Counted from the first letter of the stretch, positions 25,306 through 34,944 are shown. The stretch: 40,974 nt of DNA from Candidatus Aminicenantota bacterium (GCA_020344415.1 CP070825.1:137887-178860); one strand, 5' to 3'. Notes: generated by a model from the sequence alone, not told the origin. Program-made: numbers and translations.

Positions 25306-27135
25306 TTATATTCTTCTCACACCTGAAGGTTGAGCAAAATAGGACTCCGGCACTTCAAGGGAATCCTCCCTTGAAACGACCAAACCGTGCTCTATAACAT
25401 TTTGAAGCTCCCTGACGTTTCCAGGCCATGAATATCCCATAAAGAGCTCCATCGTTTCTTTATTGATTTTATCGATTTTCTTCCCGAGTTTTTTCCCGTA
25501 TGTCTCTAGAAAATATGCCGTTAAAAGAGGGATATCCTCTTTTCTCTCACGAAGAGGAGCTATCTCTATGGGAAAAACACTCAATCGGAAGAATAGATCT
25601 TGCCTGAATTTTTTCTCTTCGACCAAAAGTCTCAAATCCCGATTTGTGGCAGCGAGCAGTCTCACATCGACCTTTATCGTCTTTGAACTACCGACTCTTT
25701 CAAACTCACCATCCTGAAGAACACGAAGGAGCATGGCCTGCGTTTCAAGAGGTAAGTCTCCTATTTCATCCAGAAAAATGGTGGCTCTATCGGCAAATTC
25801 AAACCGGCCGATTCTTCTCTGTATGGCTCCGGTGAAAGCCCCCTTCTCGTGTCCAAATAGTTCTGAGGTGATCAGGCCTTCAGACAAAGCTGCACAATTC
25901 ACTTTAACCAGGATTCTCTCTTTGCGTAAACTGAGCTCATGGATATACCGGGCGACAAGTTCTTTTCCGGTTCCTGTCGCTCCTTTTATGAGAACTGTAG
26001 TATCCGCTGGAGCAACCTGCTGGATGGCTTTCTTAATTTCTCGCATAGCAGGACTTACTCCTATCATTTCCTCAAAAGGATATTCGGATTTTATTTCATC
26101 CTTCAATGCCACTGTTTCTTGATAATACCTGTTCTTCAAGGACTCTGTTCTAGCTTTATTCAATCGTTCTTCTTCCAATCTGATCCTGTCGGTGACATCG
26201 CGGAAAGTTCCCCTGTAGCCAATAATCTTCCCTTTGGAATCTTTCAGGGAAGTCAAAGAAAATTCCAGGTACTGCTTCTCCTTGCCGATCCAGAAAGCAA
26301 GTGTAAAATTATTTATAGTTCCCTTTGCATCCGTCGCTTCTATAAATTTCTCCCACTCTTCTTTATCCACATTGAGTTCATTTATTTTAACGTCATGGTC
26401 TAATAGCCTCTGGGGAGAAGAATAACCCAGCAGCGTGGCTCCTGTACTATTTATCTGGAGGAAAAAACCTTTTGTATCCAGCTCTAAAATGCCTATGGAT
26501 GCAGAATGAAACAAATCCATTAGCTTCTTTTGGGACTCATTCAATTCTGTATAGAGCTGGGAATTCTGTATGGCAACTCCAATCTGAATACACACCTTTT
26601 CTACAAACTGAATTTTCTCAAGCGGGAAAAAATTCTCTCTTTCATCAGAGATATAGAGCTCAGCTATGACTTTACTTTTAGATCTCACAGGAATAATAGC
26701 CACGGATTTATATCCTTTGTTAGTACATCCGTTCCTCAAGGTATCGCTCTTTATTTTCGGATAATTTATTTTCAATTCATCCATAAGTTTGGTCATAGAG
26801 TTTGTATAGAAAGAACCATATTTTGTAACAAAGGGGAATGACCTATCCAGGTCATCTCTGGCTACGTAGCCACAGAGACAATCTTTCACCGTGATCCAAT
26901 GCTCAGAATCCTGGAATTCTTGCTCTAATCCAAGATGTGCATAGAAAGGAATATTGCCCTTAGAGTCGATTATCCTGACGGCAAGATGTCGGCAAACCGT
27001 CAGTTTTTTTAGAATGGCAAGGATATCATCTAAAGTTTTCTTAAGATCCCCCAATTGACTGATTTTTTCAGAAATCTGGGAATAAATTTCTAATTTCTTT
27101 GAGCTATCAAAATGCAAATTCTTTTGATTCTTCAT
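25306..27135 (-). CDS. Sigma-54-dependent activator, GAF-PAS-AAA+, HTH lost by in-frame stop
   Basis: The 609-residue product has an N-terminal GAF domain (about 20-195), a PAS domain (about 205-325, ending GTFRDVTDRIR) and a sigma-54-interacting AAA+ domain (about 350-590). The AAA+ part shows Walker A GATGTGKE, the sigma-54 contact loop GAFTGA, Walker B FLDEIGDL and SWPGNVRELQNV. The layout is FhlA-like, without a receiver domain, so a small ligand probably controls it through GAF or PAS. Translation stops at TAA (25306), just before a Fis-type HTH in the same frame. Without the HTH the protein could still activate sigma-54 weakly from solution. The likely target is the korA promoter. Confidence 0.92.
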   Translation of the reverse strand: MKNQKNLHFDSSKKLEIYSQISEKISQLGDLKKTLDDILAILKKLTVCRHLAVRIIDSKGNIPFYAHLGLEQEFQDSEHWITVKDCLCGYVARDDLDRSFPFVTKYGSFYTNSMTKLMDELKINYPKIKSDTLRNGCTNKGYKSVAIIPVRSKSKVIAELYISDERENFFPLEKIQFVEKVCIQIGVAIQNSQLYTELNESQKKLMDLFHSASIGILELDTKGFFLQINSTGATLLGYSSPQRLLDHDVKINELNVDKEEWEKFIEATDAKGTINNFTLAFWIGKEKQYLEFSLTSLKDSKGKIIGYRGTFRDVTDRIRLEEERLNKARTESLKNRYYQETVALKDEIKSEYPFEEMIGVSPAMREIKKAIQQVAPADTTVLIKGATGTGKELVARYIHELSLRKERILVKVNCAALSEGLITSELFGHEKGAFTGAIQRRIGRFEFADRATIFLDEIGDLPLETQAMLLRVLQDGEFERVGSSKTIKVDVRLLAATNRDLRLLVEEKKFRQDLFFRLSVFPIEIAPLRERKEDIPLLTAYFLETYGKKLGKKIDKINKETMELFMGYSWPGNVRELQNVIEHGLVVSREDSLEVPESYFAQPSGVRRI

Positions 27136-27282
27136 GGGGAATTACGGAGATAGGAGCGGAAGAAGGCCTCGAATATTTTAAAAGTGGACGAAGTTTATAT
27201 AACTCTTATCGAGCTGGGATGAGGGCTCCTCAAAAAATTCTAATATCTAGTTAACTCCTGAATTACTCTTTTGGAAAGAACC

Positions 27283-27573
27283 TTACTTTTTTTTCTTTTT
27301 CGCTGCTGCTTTGTTCTTCTTCATGGCCTTTTTACAGCAGATTAGAGCGTGTGCCTCAACGCATCCACAGACTTCATCAACGACTACTCGAAGACCACAG
27401 ACCTGGCATTCATATGTTTGGCCTTTTTTGGCTTTGACGGCCACTTTTTTCTTCGGAGCGGCTTTTTTCTTTGGAGCAGCCTTTTTCTTTGGAGCAGCTT
27501 TCTTTACTTTCTGCACTGGTGTCTTTTTTGCCGCTTTCTTTGCTGCCTTCTTGGCTGTCTTTTTTGCAGGCAT
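27283..27573 (-). CDS. Histone H1-like tail fused to a desulforedoxin-like domain
   Basis: The 96-residue protein has two parts. Residues 1-50 are almost only Lys, Ala and Pro, in AAKK and KKKAAP repeats like the tails of bacterial histone H1-like proteins (Chlamydia Hc, Bordetella BpH1), suggesting DNA or RNA binding. Residues 51-84 (GQTYECQVCGLRVVV to ALICCKKAM) have the CxxC and CC pairs (Cys56/59, Cys79/80) of desulforedoxin, with extra Cys69 and Cys71, and align with the small protein at 32419-32538. The end is again Lys-rich. GGAGG precedes the ATG by six bases. The function is unknown; I infer a metal- or redox-sensing nucleoid protein. Confidence 0.8.
   Translation of the reverse strand: MPAKKTAKKAAKKAAKKTPVQKVKKAAPKKKAAPKKKAAPKKKVAVKAKKGQTYECQVCGLRVVVDEVCGCVEAHALICCKKAMKKNKAAAKKKKK
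27449..27502. repeat. Three 18-bp tandem repeats inside the H1-like tail
   Basis: Units at 27449-27466, 27467-27484 and 27485-27502 are near-identical (TTCTTTGGAGCAGCYTTT-like on the plus strand). In frame they encode three KAAPKK-type repeats. Copy-number change by slippage would keep the frame. Confidence 0.75.
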
Positions 27574-27661
27574 TTAGACCTCCATATTCCAGGGAATTAT
27601 TTTAATTATCTTTGATATGTTTACCACCAATGAGATTCTAAGTCAATATCCCCTTTTTGGC

Positions 27662-27678
27662 TGTAAGCATCCTTATTT

Positions 27679-27686
<8 letters not shown>
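27662..27686. repeat. Shared upstream motif, copy C (before the H1-like gene)
   Basis: TGTAAGCATCC followed by TTATTTCCGTGATG. It shares the GTAAGCATC core with copies A and B and has a weaker match beyond it. It lies about 90 bases upstream of the H1-like gene and touches the left arm of the 27679-27931 element. Confidence 0.3.
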
Positions 27687-29269
<1,583 letters not shown>

Positions 29270-29272
29270 TTA

Positions 29273-29360
29273 GGGGGTCATGTCTTGCTTTTTGTCACTA
29301 ATTTTCTAATTAGCGTCTTGTTATTAATCGCTTTTTGGCAAAAATCAAGACCTGACCCCA
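29273..29360. repeat. Inverted-repeat element with GGGGTCAGGTCTTG ends
   Basis: The left arm (29273-29295, GGGGGTCATGTCTTGCTTTT then TTG) pairs with the right arm (29337-29359, reverse complement of GGGGTCAGGTCTTGATTTTT then GCC). The roughly 40-bp middle is AT-rich. It is the same family as 12601-12765 but shorter. It occupies most of the space between the porin-like gene end and the purA start. Confidence 0.65.
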
Positions 29361-29419
29361 ATAGTAGATTCAGGAACCGACGCCGCGAATTTTATCAGAA
29401 GTTTAATCCTGAAACAAGA

Positions 29420-30427
29420 TTAAAAACTTATTGCTACCTGCGCAGAGACAGTATTATCTTTTATTTCTAGATTTTTCTCTTTGTTAATATCATATTCGAG
29501 TTTGAAAAAAATATTTTCAGAAGCAATGTACAAAAAACCAAGCGCCCAGCGGGTTTTCTCTTCAGAGATTCCTCCCCCAGCATAGCCGGGGGGAATATAA
29601 CCTTGACCATGAAATGGATCCTCATATTTCAACCATTGATAGCTCACTACAGGACGTAGATTACCTATATCGAATGAAATCTGTATAAAATAACCTTCCG
29701 CCTCTCCTTTCTGGAAATTTTCTGGGTTTTCCAGATAACCCCTCGTATATTCTGAGCTGATATAATATTCTCTAGTTATCCAGGTTAAATCAAATCCATG
29801 AAGGGTAAGATCTCGCTTGTTTCCTTCGTCATATTTTCCATTATAAAAAGAGTATCCCAATTCAATTTCTCTACTTAGTGAAAAACCGATCCTTAGCCCC
29901 TTACCCTTGTCTGTGTTATTATCTTTGAACTGCTGTCCTCCCTCCAGAGTCTCGCTCTCTCGAACACCATTCCCAATATAAGCAGAATAACCCAGTCTGC
30001 TTATCTTCCCTTCGACCAGGATTCCAATGTCTCTCCAGCTCGAAGGAAATATCTTCTCTACATTAAGAGGACTATTTATGAGCAGCGTTTGATGAGGTCT
30101 GTTCGATAGATTGTACTTTCCAAAAGGAACAAGATAGAGCCCTAATTTGAGAACGAATGAATCTGATGGCTTAAATCCTGCCAAAGCCTGGTATATTTCA
30201 ACTCGGTCTTCCTCATGAAACCGGATTTCAGAGGTATAATCAATCTTGGACGCAATGTCTCCAGAAAAAATTAGCCCGAATTGGGCATTCTGAAAACTCC
30301 CGTGTGAGATATCTGTTTGTGCCTGGCCTTTGACGTACTTAAAAGAGAGGTAGCCTGTTATCCTCCCCTGAACAGGAGTGAGGAGAACAAAAAAAAGGAG
30401 AAAGACGCTTAAAATTCTTAGCTTCAT
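29420..30427 (-). CDS. Porin-like outer-membrane protein
   Basis: The 335-residue protein has a signal peptide (about 1-21, ending TPVQG) and then an all-beta pattern of alternating residues with short turns: ITGYLSFKYV, AQFGLIFSGD, DYTSEIRFHEE, and a C-terminal VSAQVAISF ending in Phe. The segment LKLGLYLVPFGKYNLSNRPHQ resembles the OprP/OprO (phosphate-selective) porin family, whose members have been seen carrying various solutes. The start overlaps the oxidoreductase stop by four bases, so it is the last gene of the oxygen-defence operon. Substrate unknown. Confidence 0.8.
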   Translation of the reverse strand: MKLRILSVFLLFFVLLTPVQGRITGYLSFKYVKGQAQTDISHGSFQNAQFGLIFSGDIASKIDYTSEIRFHEEDRVEIYQALAGFKPSDSFVLKLGLYLVPFGKYNLSNRPHQTLLINSPLNVEKIFPSSWRDIGILVEGKISRLGYSAYIGNGVRESETLEGGQQFKDNNTDKGKGLRIGFSLSREIELGYSFYNGKYDEGNKRDLTLHGFDLTWITREYYISSEYTRGYLENPENFQKGEAEGYFIQISFDIGNLRPVVSYQWLKYEDPFHGQGYIPPGYAGGGISEEKTRWALGFLYIASENIFFKLEYDINKEKNLEIKDNTVSAQVAISF

Positions 30428-31626
30428 AGGACTGAAAAGTCAAAATCATCTTCTAGGAGAGAATCCTTCCACTTCTCCACGTTTGTTTTCTGTTCAATTA
30501 TCCGGTTTATTTGATCCGCCCCCTTTTTTGTGCCCATCCAGATAGCACCGACTACTGTGTTGGTTTGAATGACAACTTTTTTGTATATCCCTTCTTCCCT
30601 TTTCTCAGTTCTTAACTCTTCGAAAGAACCTTCCTCAGGATTCACAAGGCCGATTGAGGTGAGATCGAGGCCAGCGACCTTTAAAGTGTTCGAAGGGATA
30701 GTTCCTTCATATTTCTTCATCTCTCTCGAGACATTGTAAGCCGCCAATCGGGCTTGATTGAAGGCAGCAGGGATAATTCCGTAAACTCTTCCCTGGTATT
30801 GAGCGATGTCACCTGCAGCATAGACTGCGGGATTGTTAGTTTGGAGGTAGTCATTGACAACAACTCCACGATCAGTTTCAAGCCCAGCTTCCTTCGCTAA
30901 AAGAATATCCGACCTTACACCGGCTGCTGCAATCGCCATATCAGCTTTAATCGCTTCTCCTCCTTTAAATTTCAAACCGGTAACCTCATCCTGACCAAGA
31001 ATCTCCTCCGTGGCCAACCCAAGATGGACTTTAATCCCCATCTCTTCGATTTGACTCTTTAAATTAGAAGCTGCCTGGACATCAAGTTGACGGGGCAGCA
31101 AACGCTCGAAGAATTCAACCACTTCCACCTCAGCTTCTCTTAATCTCATCGCCCTGGCTGTCTCTAAACCAAGGAGTCCGCCTCCGATCACCACCACTCT
31201 CGAGTGATCCTTTAGATAATCGAGAATTTTAAAAGCATCATCCAGTGTTCTCAGGGAATGGACACCCCGTTTTTCTGCGCCTTGAAAAGGAGGAATGAAA
31301 GAATTGGCGCCATTGGCGAGGAGTAAGGCATCATATTTTGTTCTCTTCCCTCCATCCGATTCAACTTCCTTTGAATCAGGAAAAATTTTTTTAACCGGAT
31401 TTGCCAGATGAATATTCAAGTTTTTCTCCCTGTACCACTCCTCCGGAAAGGCAAACATCTTTTCAAATGGAATATGCCCTGCTAAAAATTCAATCAAGTT
31501 TGGCCGAGGGTAATAATGATACTTTTCGTCTGCAAAAATATCGATCTCAGCACTCTGTGTCAGTTCACGGAGAGTCTTGGCAAAAATGGTTCCCGCTAAT
31601 CCATTACCAACGATTATTACCTTCAT
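30424..31626 (-). CDS. NAD(P)H:rubredoxin oxidoreductase-like flavoprotein
   Basis: The 400-residue protein is a two-dinucleotide-fold FAD/NAD oxidoreductase. Visible motifs are the FAD fold IIVGNGLAGTIFAK (residues 4-17), NGANSFIPPFQG, the NAD(P)H fold VVIGGGLLGLETARAM (near 145-160) and VYAAGDIAQYQG with the FAD-binding aspartate. It is like NorW/rubredoxin reductase. A rubredoxin gene directly upstream strongly suggests that it passes electrons from NAD(P)H to rubredoxin and on to the ferritin-like peroxidase in the same operon. It lacks the N-terminal domains of larger nitrite reductases. Confidence 0.9.
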   Translation of the reverse strand: MKVIIVGNGLAGTIFAKTLRELTQSAEIDIFADEKYHYYPRPNLIEFLAGHIPFEKMFAFPEEWYREKNLNIHLANPVKKIFPDSKEVESDGGKRTKYDALLLANGANSFIPPFQGAEKRGVHSLRTLDDAFKILDYLKDHSRVVVIGGGLLGLETARAMRLREAEVEVVEFFERLLPRQLDVQAASNLKSQIEEMGIKVHLGLATEEILGQDEVTGLKFKGGEAIKADMAIAAAGVRSDILLAKEAGLETDRGVVVNDYLQTNNPAVYAAGDIAQYQGRVYGIIPAAFNQARLAAYNVSREMKKYEGTIPSNTLKVAGLDLTSIGLVNPEEGSFEELRTEKREEGIYKKVVIQTNTVVGAIWMGTKKGADQINRIIEQKTNVEKWKDSLLEDDFDFSVL

Positions 31627-31652
31627 TTTAAGGCTGATCCCTCTATTTGTTC

Positions 31653-31814
31653 TCAGGCCATCTTCTGAAAAAACTCCTTACTCACACCGCATTGAGGGCA
31701 GACCCAATCATCAGGCAAATCCTCGAAAAGAGTCCCAGGCTCTATCCCATGCTCAGGATCACCATTTTCAGGGTCATAGATGTATCCGCAAGCTGTACAT
31801 TCCCATTTTTCCAT
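31653..31814 (-). CDS. Rubredoxin
   Basis: This small frame encodes 53 residues: [18 protein letters not shown], the central [20 protein letters not shown], and [10 protein letters not shown]. The four iron ligands Cys6, Cys9, Cys39 and Cys42 have exact rubredoxin spacing, and Asp-Asp-Trp before the second pair is typical. AGGAGG precedes the ATG. It carries single electrons, most likely from the flavoprotein encoded 26 bases downstream to a ferritin-like or rubrerythrin peroxidase. Confidence 0.98.
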   Translation of the reverse strand: MEKWECTACGYIYDPENGDPEHGIEPGTLFEDLPDDWVCPQCGVSKEFFQKMA

Positions 31815-31908
31815 AATAATCCTCCTTTTTTATGAATAATCCACGTTTATTACTGAACTGGTTCTTAAAAAGTTAAAAGCAAGCTTAATAACCATCCTTC
31901 AATGTGCT

Positions 31909-31925
31909 AGACCGCGCAGCGTTCT
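31909..31925 (-). other. Hairpin between ferritin-like and rubredoxin genes
   Basis: On the minus strand AGAACGC-TGC-GCGGTCT forms a 7-bp stem with one mismatch, directly after the ferritin-like stop codon. No U-run follows, so it is not a standard terminator; it may stabilise the upstream message or tune downstream expression. Confidence 0.35.
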
Positions 31926-31928
31926 AAA

Positions 31929-32381
31929 TTAATCCCATTCGAGGACATGCGCATCATATTCTTTTTCTAATTTCAATTTGTGTGATTTCTCCTGCGTAAC
32001 CAAAAAATCAAACAGCCTCTTGAGCTCTTCTTCTTCGGCCCTGTCTCCAAGGTCAGAATACAGTTCTACAGCCCTCTGCTCCTTCTTTGCAGCAAGAATA
32101 AGGAGGTCTTGAAAACTCATTTCCGGACTGGGTGGTTCCTCGACTAGATAATCGCTAATCTTTAGATCCATAACCTCTTTAATCTTTAAAGACTCGATCC
32201 TTTCTGGTGTTATATTTTGCAGAAGCTTCTTGTGATTTTTCTCTTCCTCTTTAAGCTCGAGCAGCAATTCCTTAATGCCAGGTAATTTGGTTTTCTCTGC
32301 CATACTTCCATATGAATCAATGGCTTCTTCTTCTTTTTTTATCGCAAATGCAATGATATCTTCAAAAGTTCCAGATTCCAT
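31929..32381 (-). CDS. Ferritin-like diiron protein, third copy
   Basis: The 150-residue protein has the four-helix half-sites KKEEEAIDSY with EEEKNHKKLL, and KKEQRAVELYSDL with TQEKSHKLKLEKEYD. There is no rubredoxin domain in the chain, but a separate rubredoxin gene follows, so the pair may act as a split rubrerythrin reducing peroxide. GGAGG precedes the ATG. It belongs to the operon starting at 32538, which has a consensus promoter and a PerR-like box. Confidence 0.87.
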   Translation of the reverse strand: MESGTFEDIIAFAIKKEEEAIDSYGSMAEKTKLPGIKELLLELKEEEKNHKKLLQNITPERIESLKIKEVMDLKISDYLVEEPPSPEMSFQDLLILAAKKEQRAVELYSDLGDRAEEEELKRLFDFLVTQEKSHKLKLEKEYDAHVLEWD

Positions 32382-32418
32382 ATCTCCTCCTTTATTAAAA
32401 GAAAGATTTTCTAATTTC

Positions 32419-32538
32419 CTATTCTTCCTTTAATTCCATAGGTTGGTCACAACAAACCAGTGTCCCAACTCCAGCTTTTGTGACCATTACCTCCTGACCG
32501 CAGAGATGGCAGACATAGGTCTTTCCTTCTTCAGCCAT
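32419..32538 (-). CDS. Desulforedoxin-like small protein
   Basis: This 39-residue protein begins MAEEGKTYVCHLCGQEVMV and has Cys10, Cys13, Cys29 and Cys30 in the CxxC and CC arrangement of desulforedoxin, which binds one iron with four cysteines. PM after the CC pair is also typical. GGAGG precedes the ATG. It is the first gene of the oxygen-defence operon. It aligns with the C-terminal part of the H1-like protein at 27283-27573. A zinc-binding role is also possible. Confidence 0.88.
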   Translation of the reverse strand: MAEEGKTYVCHLCGQEVMVTKAGVGTLVCCDQPMELKEE

Positions 32539-32559
32539 GATATTTCCTCCTATCGCCGT

Positions 32560-32589
32560 CAATTGCTCTCTAGAGAAGAATTGCAATTG
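32560..32589. promoter_or_regulatory. Candidate operator in the oxygen-defence leader
   Basis: Arms CAATTGC (32560-32566) and GCAATTG (32583-32589) are perfect inverted repeats. A TCTCTAGAGA palindrome (32567-32576) lies between them. It sits just after the predicted transcription start (near 32596), a typical repressor or leader-hairpin position. The regulator is unknown. Confidence 0.4.
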
Positions 32590-32594
32590 AGGGC

Positions 32595-32609
32595 AAATAA
32601 CAATTATAA
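32595..32609 (-). promoter_or_regulatory. PerR/Fur-like box over the -10 region
   Basis: On the minus strand TTATAATTGTTATTT matches the PerR box TTATAATNATTATAA at 11 of 14 informative positions. It overlaps the TATAAT -10 box, so binding would block transcription. PerR control of rubrerythrin-type operons is known in anaerobes; the regulator gene is not in the window. Confidence 0.45.
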
Positions 32610-32630
32610 TGAAACCATCTTTTATGTCAA
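32603..32630 (-). promoter_or_regulatory. Perfect-consensus sigma-70 promoter of the oxygen-defence operon
   Basis: On the minus strand: TTGACA (32630-32625), a 16-bp spacer and TATAAT (32608-32603), six of six in both boxes. The predicted start is near 32596. It drives the desulforedoxin-like, ferritin-like, rubredoxin, reductase and porin-like genes. Confidence 0.8.
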
Positions 32631-32762
32631 ACCAAACTTATCGAGATACTCTGGCTTCTAAAATTTGGCGCGGCTCAATTTTTTCAAAGAGTAAACTTGC
32701 CCTGTTGTAATCTTAAGAAATTGTAAAAATAAATAGAATCATCCCTTTTTTTGGAGTGTAAG

Positions 32763-34007
32763 ATGATTAAAGATTCATTAGCCCGAAAGGCCCAGAAACA
32801 ACTCTATAAGGCAGCAAAAGAAATCAATCTTGACCCAAATTTATTGAGAATATTAGAAAAGCCCATGCGGGTTTTAAAGGTCTCTGTCCCTATAAAGCTC
32901 GACAACGGGAAGACTAAAGTCTTTACAGGCTTTCGCTGTCAGTATAATAATGCCAAAGGACCCGCCAAAGGGGGTGTACGCTACCATCCTTCCGTAACAG
33001 AGGATGAACTTACAGCATTAGCAGCCTGGATGACCTGGAAATGTGCTTTGCTGGATTTGCCATACGGAGGAGCTAAAGGAGGAATCGTTTGTAATCCGAC
33101 AAAGCTTTCTGAGAGCGAGCTAGAGAGAATGACCCGGAGATACACTACTGAAATCATGCCAATCCTGGGCCCTCACATCGATATCCCGGCTCCTGATGTC
33201 TACACAACTTCCAAGACAATGGCCTGGATCATGGATACTTTTTCTATGATGAAGGGCTATACTGAACCGAGTATTGTAACGGGGAAACCTGAAATCCTGG
33301 GCGGCTCTAAAGGAAGAAAAGAAGCCACTGGAAGAGGGGTGGCACTCATAACAAGGGAATTCTTCAAAGCCAACAAGAGAAACATCAAAGGAGCCAAAAT
33401 AGCTATTCAGGGATTTGGAAACGTGGGTGGCCACGCAGGTCTTTTCCTTTCCCAAATGGGAGCCAAAATTGTGGCTGTATCAGATGTCTCAGGGGCTCTC
33501 GTTAATCCAGAAGGCTTAGATATCCCAGCGCTTCTTAATTGTGTTGAAGAACATGCTTGCATCATCAAATACCCAGGAAAACAAATTGATGGAAGCGAAC
33601 TGCTTTCCCAGGATGTAGATGTTCTTATTCCTGCAGCCCTTGAAAACCAGATTCATCAGAAAAATGCCCAAAATATCAAGGCAAATGTTATCGTTGAAGG
33701 GGCTAATGGTCCCACTACGCCTGAAGCGGATGAGATTCTAGAGGGGATGAAAATCCCCGTTATTCCTGACATACTGGCAAATGCTGGAGGAGTTGTGGTT
33801 AGCCATCTTGAATGGGTTCAAGCTATGAGCGGACTTTTCTGGGAAGACGAAGATGTCAATAGAGAACTGGAACGGAAACTGACGAAGGCATTCAAAGAGG
33901 TCTGGGAAAATTCTCAGCGGAAAAATGTTTCCCTCCGCTGTGCGGCTTATACTACTGCAATTGAAAGAATAGCCGAAGTCTACAGTTACAGAGGAATTTT
34001 TCCTTAA
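32763..34007 (+). CDS. gdhA: Glutamate dehydrogenase
   Basis: GDH interconverts glutamate with 2-oxoglutarate and ammonia using NAD(P). The protein has 414 residues from the ATG at 32763. I chose this start because GGAG lies six bases upstream; a TTG at 32751 would overlap the ribosome site. Motifs are GGVRYHPSV, the catalytic-lysine region LPYGGAKGGI, PAPDVYTTSKTMAWI, IQGFGNVGGHAG for the nucleotide, and ANGPTTPEADEIL. The hexameric NAD-type family has this length. Its product 2-oxoglutarate is a possible KorAB substrate, but they are far apart. Confidence 0.96.
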   Translation: MIKDSLARKAQKQLYKAAKEINLDPNLLRILEKPMRVLKVSVPIKLDNGKTKVFTGFRCQYNNAKGPAKGGVRYHPSVTEDELTALAAWMTWKCALLDLPYGGAKGGIVCNPTKLSESELERMTRRYTTEIMPILGPHIDIPAPDVYTTSKTMAWIMDTFSMMKGYTEPSIVTGKPEILGGSKGRKEATGRGVALITREFFKANKRNIKGAKIAIQGFGNVGGHAGLFLSQMGAKIVAVSDVSGALVNPEGLDIPALLNCVEEHACIIKYPGKQIDGSELLSQDVDVLIPAALENQIHQKNAQNIKANVIVEGANGPTTPEADEILEGMKIPVIPDILANAGGVVVSHLEWVQAMSGLFWEDEDVNRELERKLTKAFKEVWENSQRKNVSLRCAAYTTAIERIAEVYSYRGIFP

Positions 34008-34077
34008 AATAATCAGGAACTTCCCCTTTATACTTGATTTAGTTTTCTTCTTCTTTTATTATTGTCACTCAAAATAA

Positions 34078-34446
34078 ATGAACATTAAATCGCTAAACTG
34101 TTTGGTCTTGGGCTGGTTCATTCCAGGATTGGGCCATATTTCTCAAAAAAAATACGTCAGGGGAGCGATCTTTTTTGCCTGCATCTTCTCTATGACGGCT
34201 CTCGGTTTAATCATGGGAGGAAAAATCTACTCTTTCCAAACAGAAAATCCTTTAACAATCCTGGCCTTTTTTTCTGACATCGGAAATGGCCTTTTCTTCG
34301 TTCTTTCAAGAATATTCTCCTATGGGCTGGGAGACTTGAAAAATGTCACATTTGAATTTGGCAGTGCTTATATAGCCGGCGCTGGACTTCTGAATTTTCT
34401 GGTTGCCTTGGACGCCTTCGATATCGCTGCGGGAAGAAAAAAATGA
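34078..34446 (+). CDS. Small multi-pass membrane protein
   Basis: The 122-residue protein has a first hydrophobic segment with a PGLGH motif (LGWFIPGLGHISQKKYVRG, about 11-29), then FFACIFSMTALGLIMGG (about 32-50), ILAFFSDIGNGLFFVLS (about 61-77) and IAGAGLLNFLVALDAF (about 98-115), with a positive C-terminus. The PGLGH-x-GK/RGA pattern occurs in TM2-like and DUF6677-like proteins, whose function I do not know. It overlaps the next small frame by four bases. Confidence 0.7.
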   Translation: MNIKSLNCLVLGWFIPGLGHISQKKYVRGAIFFACIFSMTALGLIMGGKIYSFQTENPLTILAFFSDIGNGLFFVLSRIFSYGLGDLKNVTFEFGSAYIAGAGLLNFLVALDAFDIAAGRKK

Positions 34447-34619
34447 TCTTTAAAAGTCATTTAATTTCTATGATCATTTATGCCTTCTTTGTATGCGTTG
34501 TCCTTTCCCTAATCAGAAAAAGAGAAAGAAGAGCCCAGATAAAGCACGGCCTGATTCTCTTCCTTGTGATGGTCCTGGGAGCTATCCTATTTGGCTGGTT
34601 CATGTATTTATTCATGTGA
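34443..34619 (+). CDS. 58-residue membrane protein
   Basis: The ATG at 34443 overlaps the preceding stop (ATGA). The product has two hydrophobic helices, around residues 7-23 (LISMIIYAFFVCVVLSL) and 39-57 (GLILFLVMVLGAILFGWFM), joined by a basic loop RKRERRAQIKHG. No family was recognised. The tight overlap with the preceding membrane-protein gene suggests that the two act together. Confidence 0.65.
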   Translation: MIFKSHLISMIIYAFFVCVVLSLIRKRERRAQIKHGLILFLVMVLGAILFGWFMYLFM

Positions 34620-34639
34620 TATAATCCTCAGTTCAAAGG

Positions 34640-34914
34640 ATGAGATCGCAAATCTACGAACCTATCATCGGACCTGAAATCAATGTTCAGCTCTTAACGA
34701 AAACAAAGTTATTTTGCGCCTATAGCACTCAGTGCGGAAGCCTTCCAAACTCACTCACCTGCCCTGTTTGTCTCGAACTACTAGGTGCTTTACCTCAGAT
34801 AAACAAAGAAGTAAAGTTGAAGTGCAAGAATTTTTTATCGGTCAAGTCATGAAAGCAACCAAAAGTCCAGCGAATCCTAGAATTATAAAAAAGATTTTGA
34901 AAGAAGTTTTTTAA
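34640..34914 (+). pseudogene. gatB: gatB remnant with internal deletion
   Basis: Two fragments of the Asp/Glu-tRNA amidotransferase B subunit lie side by side. From ATG 34640 the frame gives the GatB N-terminus ([20 protein letters not shown], then [21 protein letters not shown]). A different frame then gives the GatB C-terminus ([18 protein letters not shown] to KILKEVF, TAA 34912-34914). About 380 central residues are missing; the junction lies near 34806-34825. AAAGGA still precedes the start. A working gatB, if present, must be elsewhere. Confidence 0.9.
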
Positions 34915-34944
34915 GGATATAGATATAAATCATAGCAAAATAAA

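Noticed and set aside
27449..27502. CRISPR-like array
   Set aside because: The 18-bp units are directly adjacent, without spacers, and encode the KAAP repeats of a protein.
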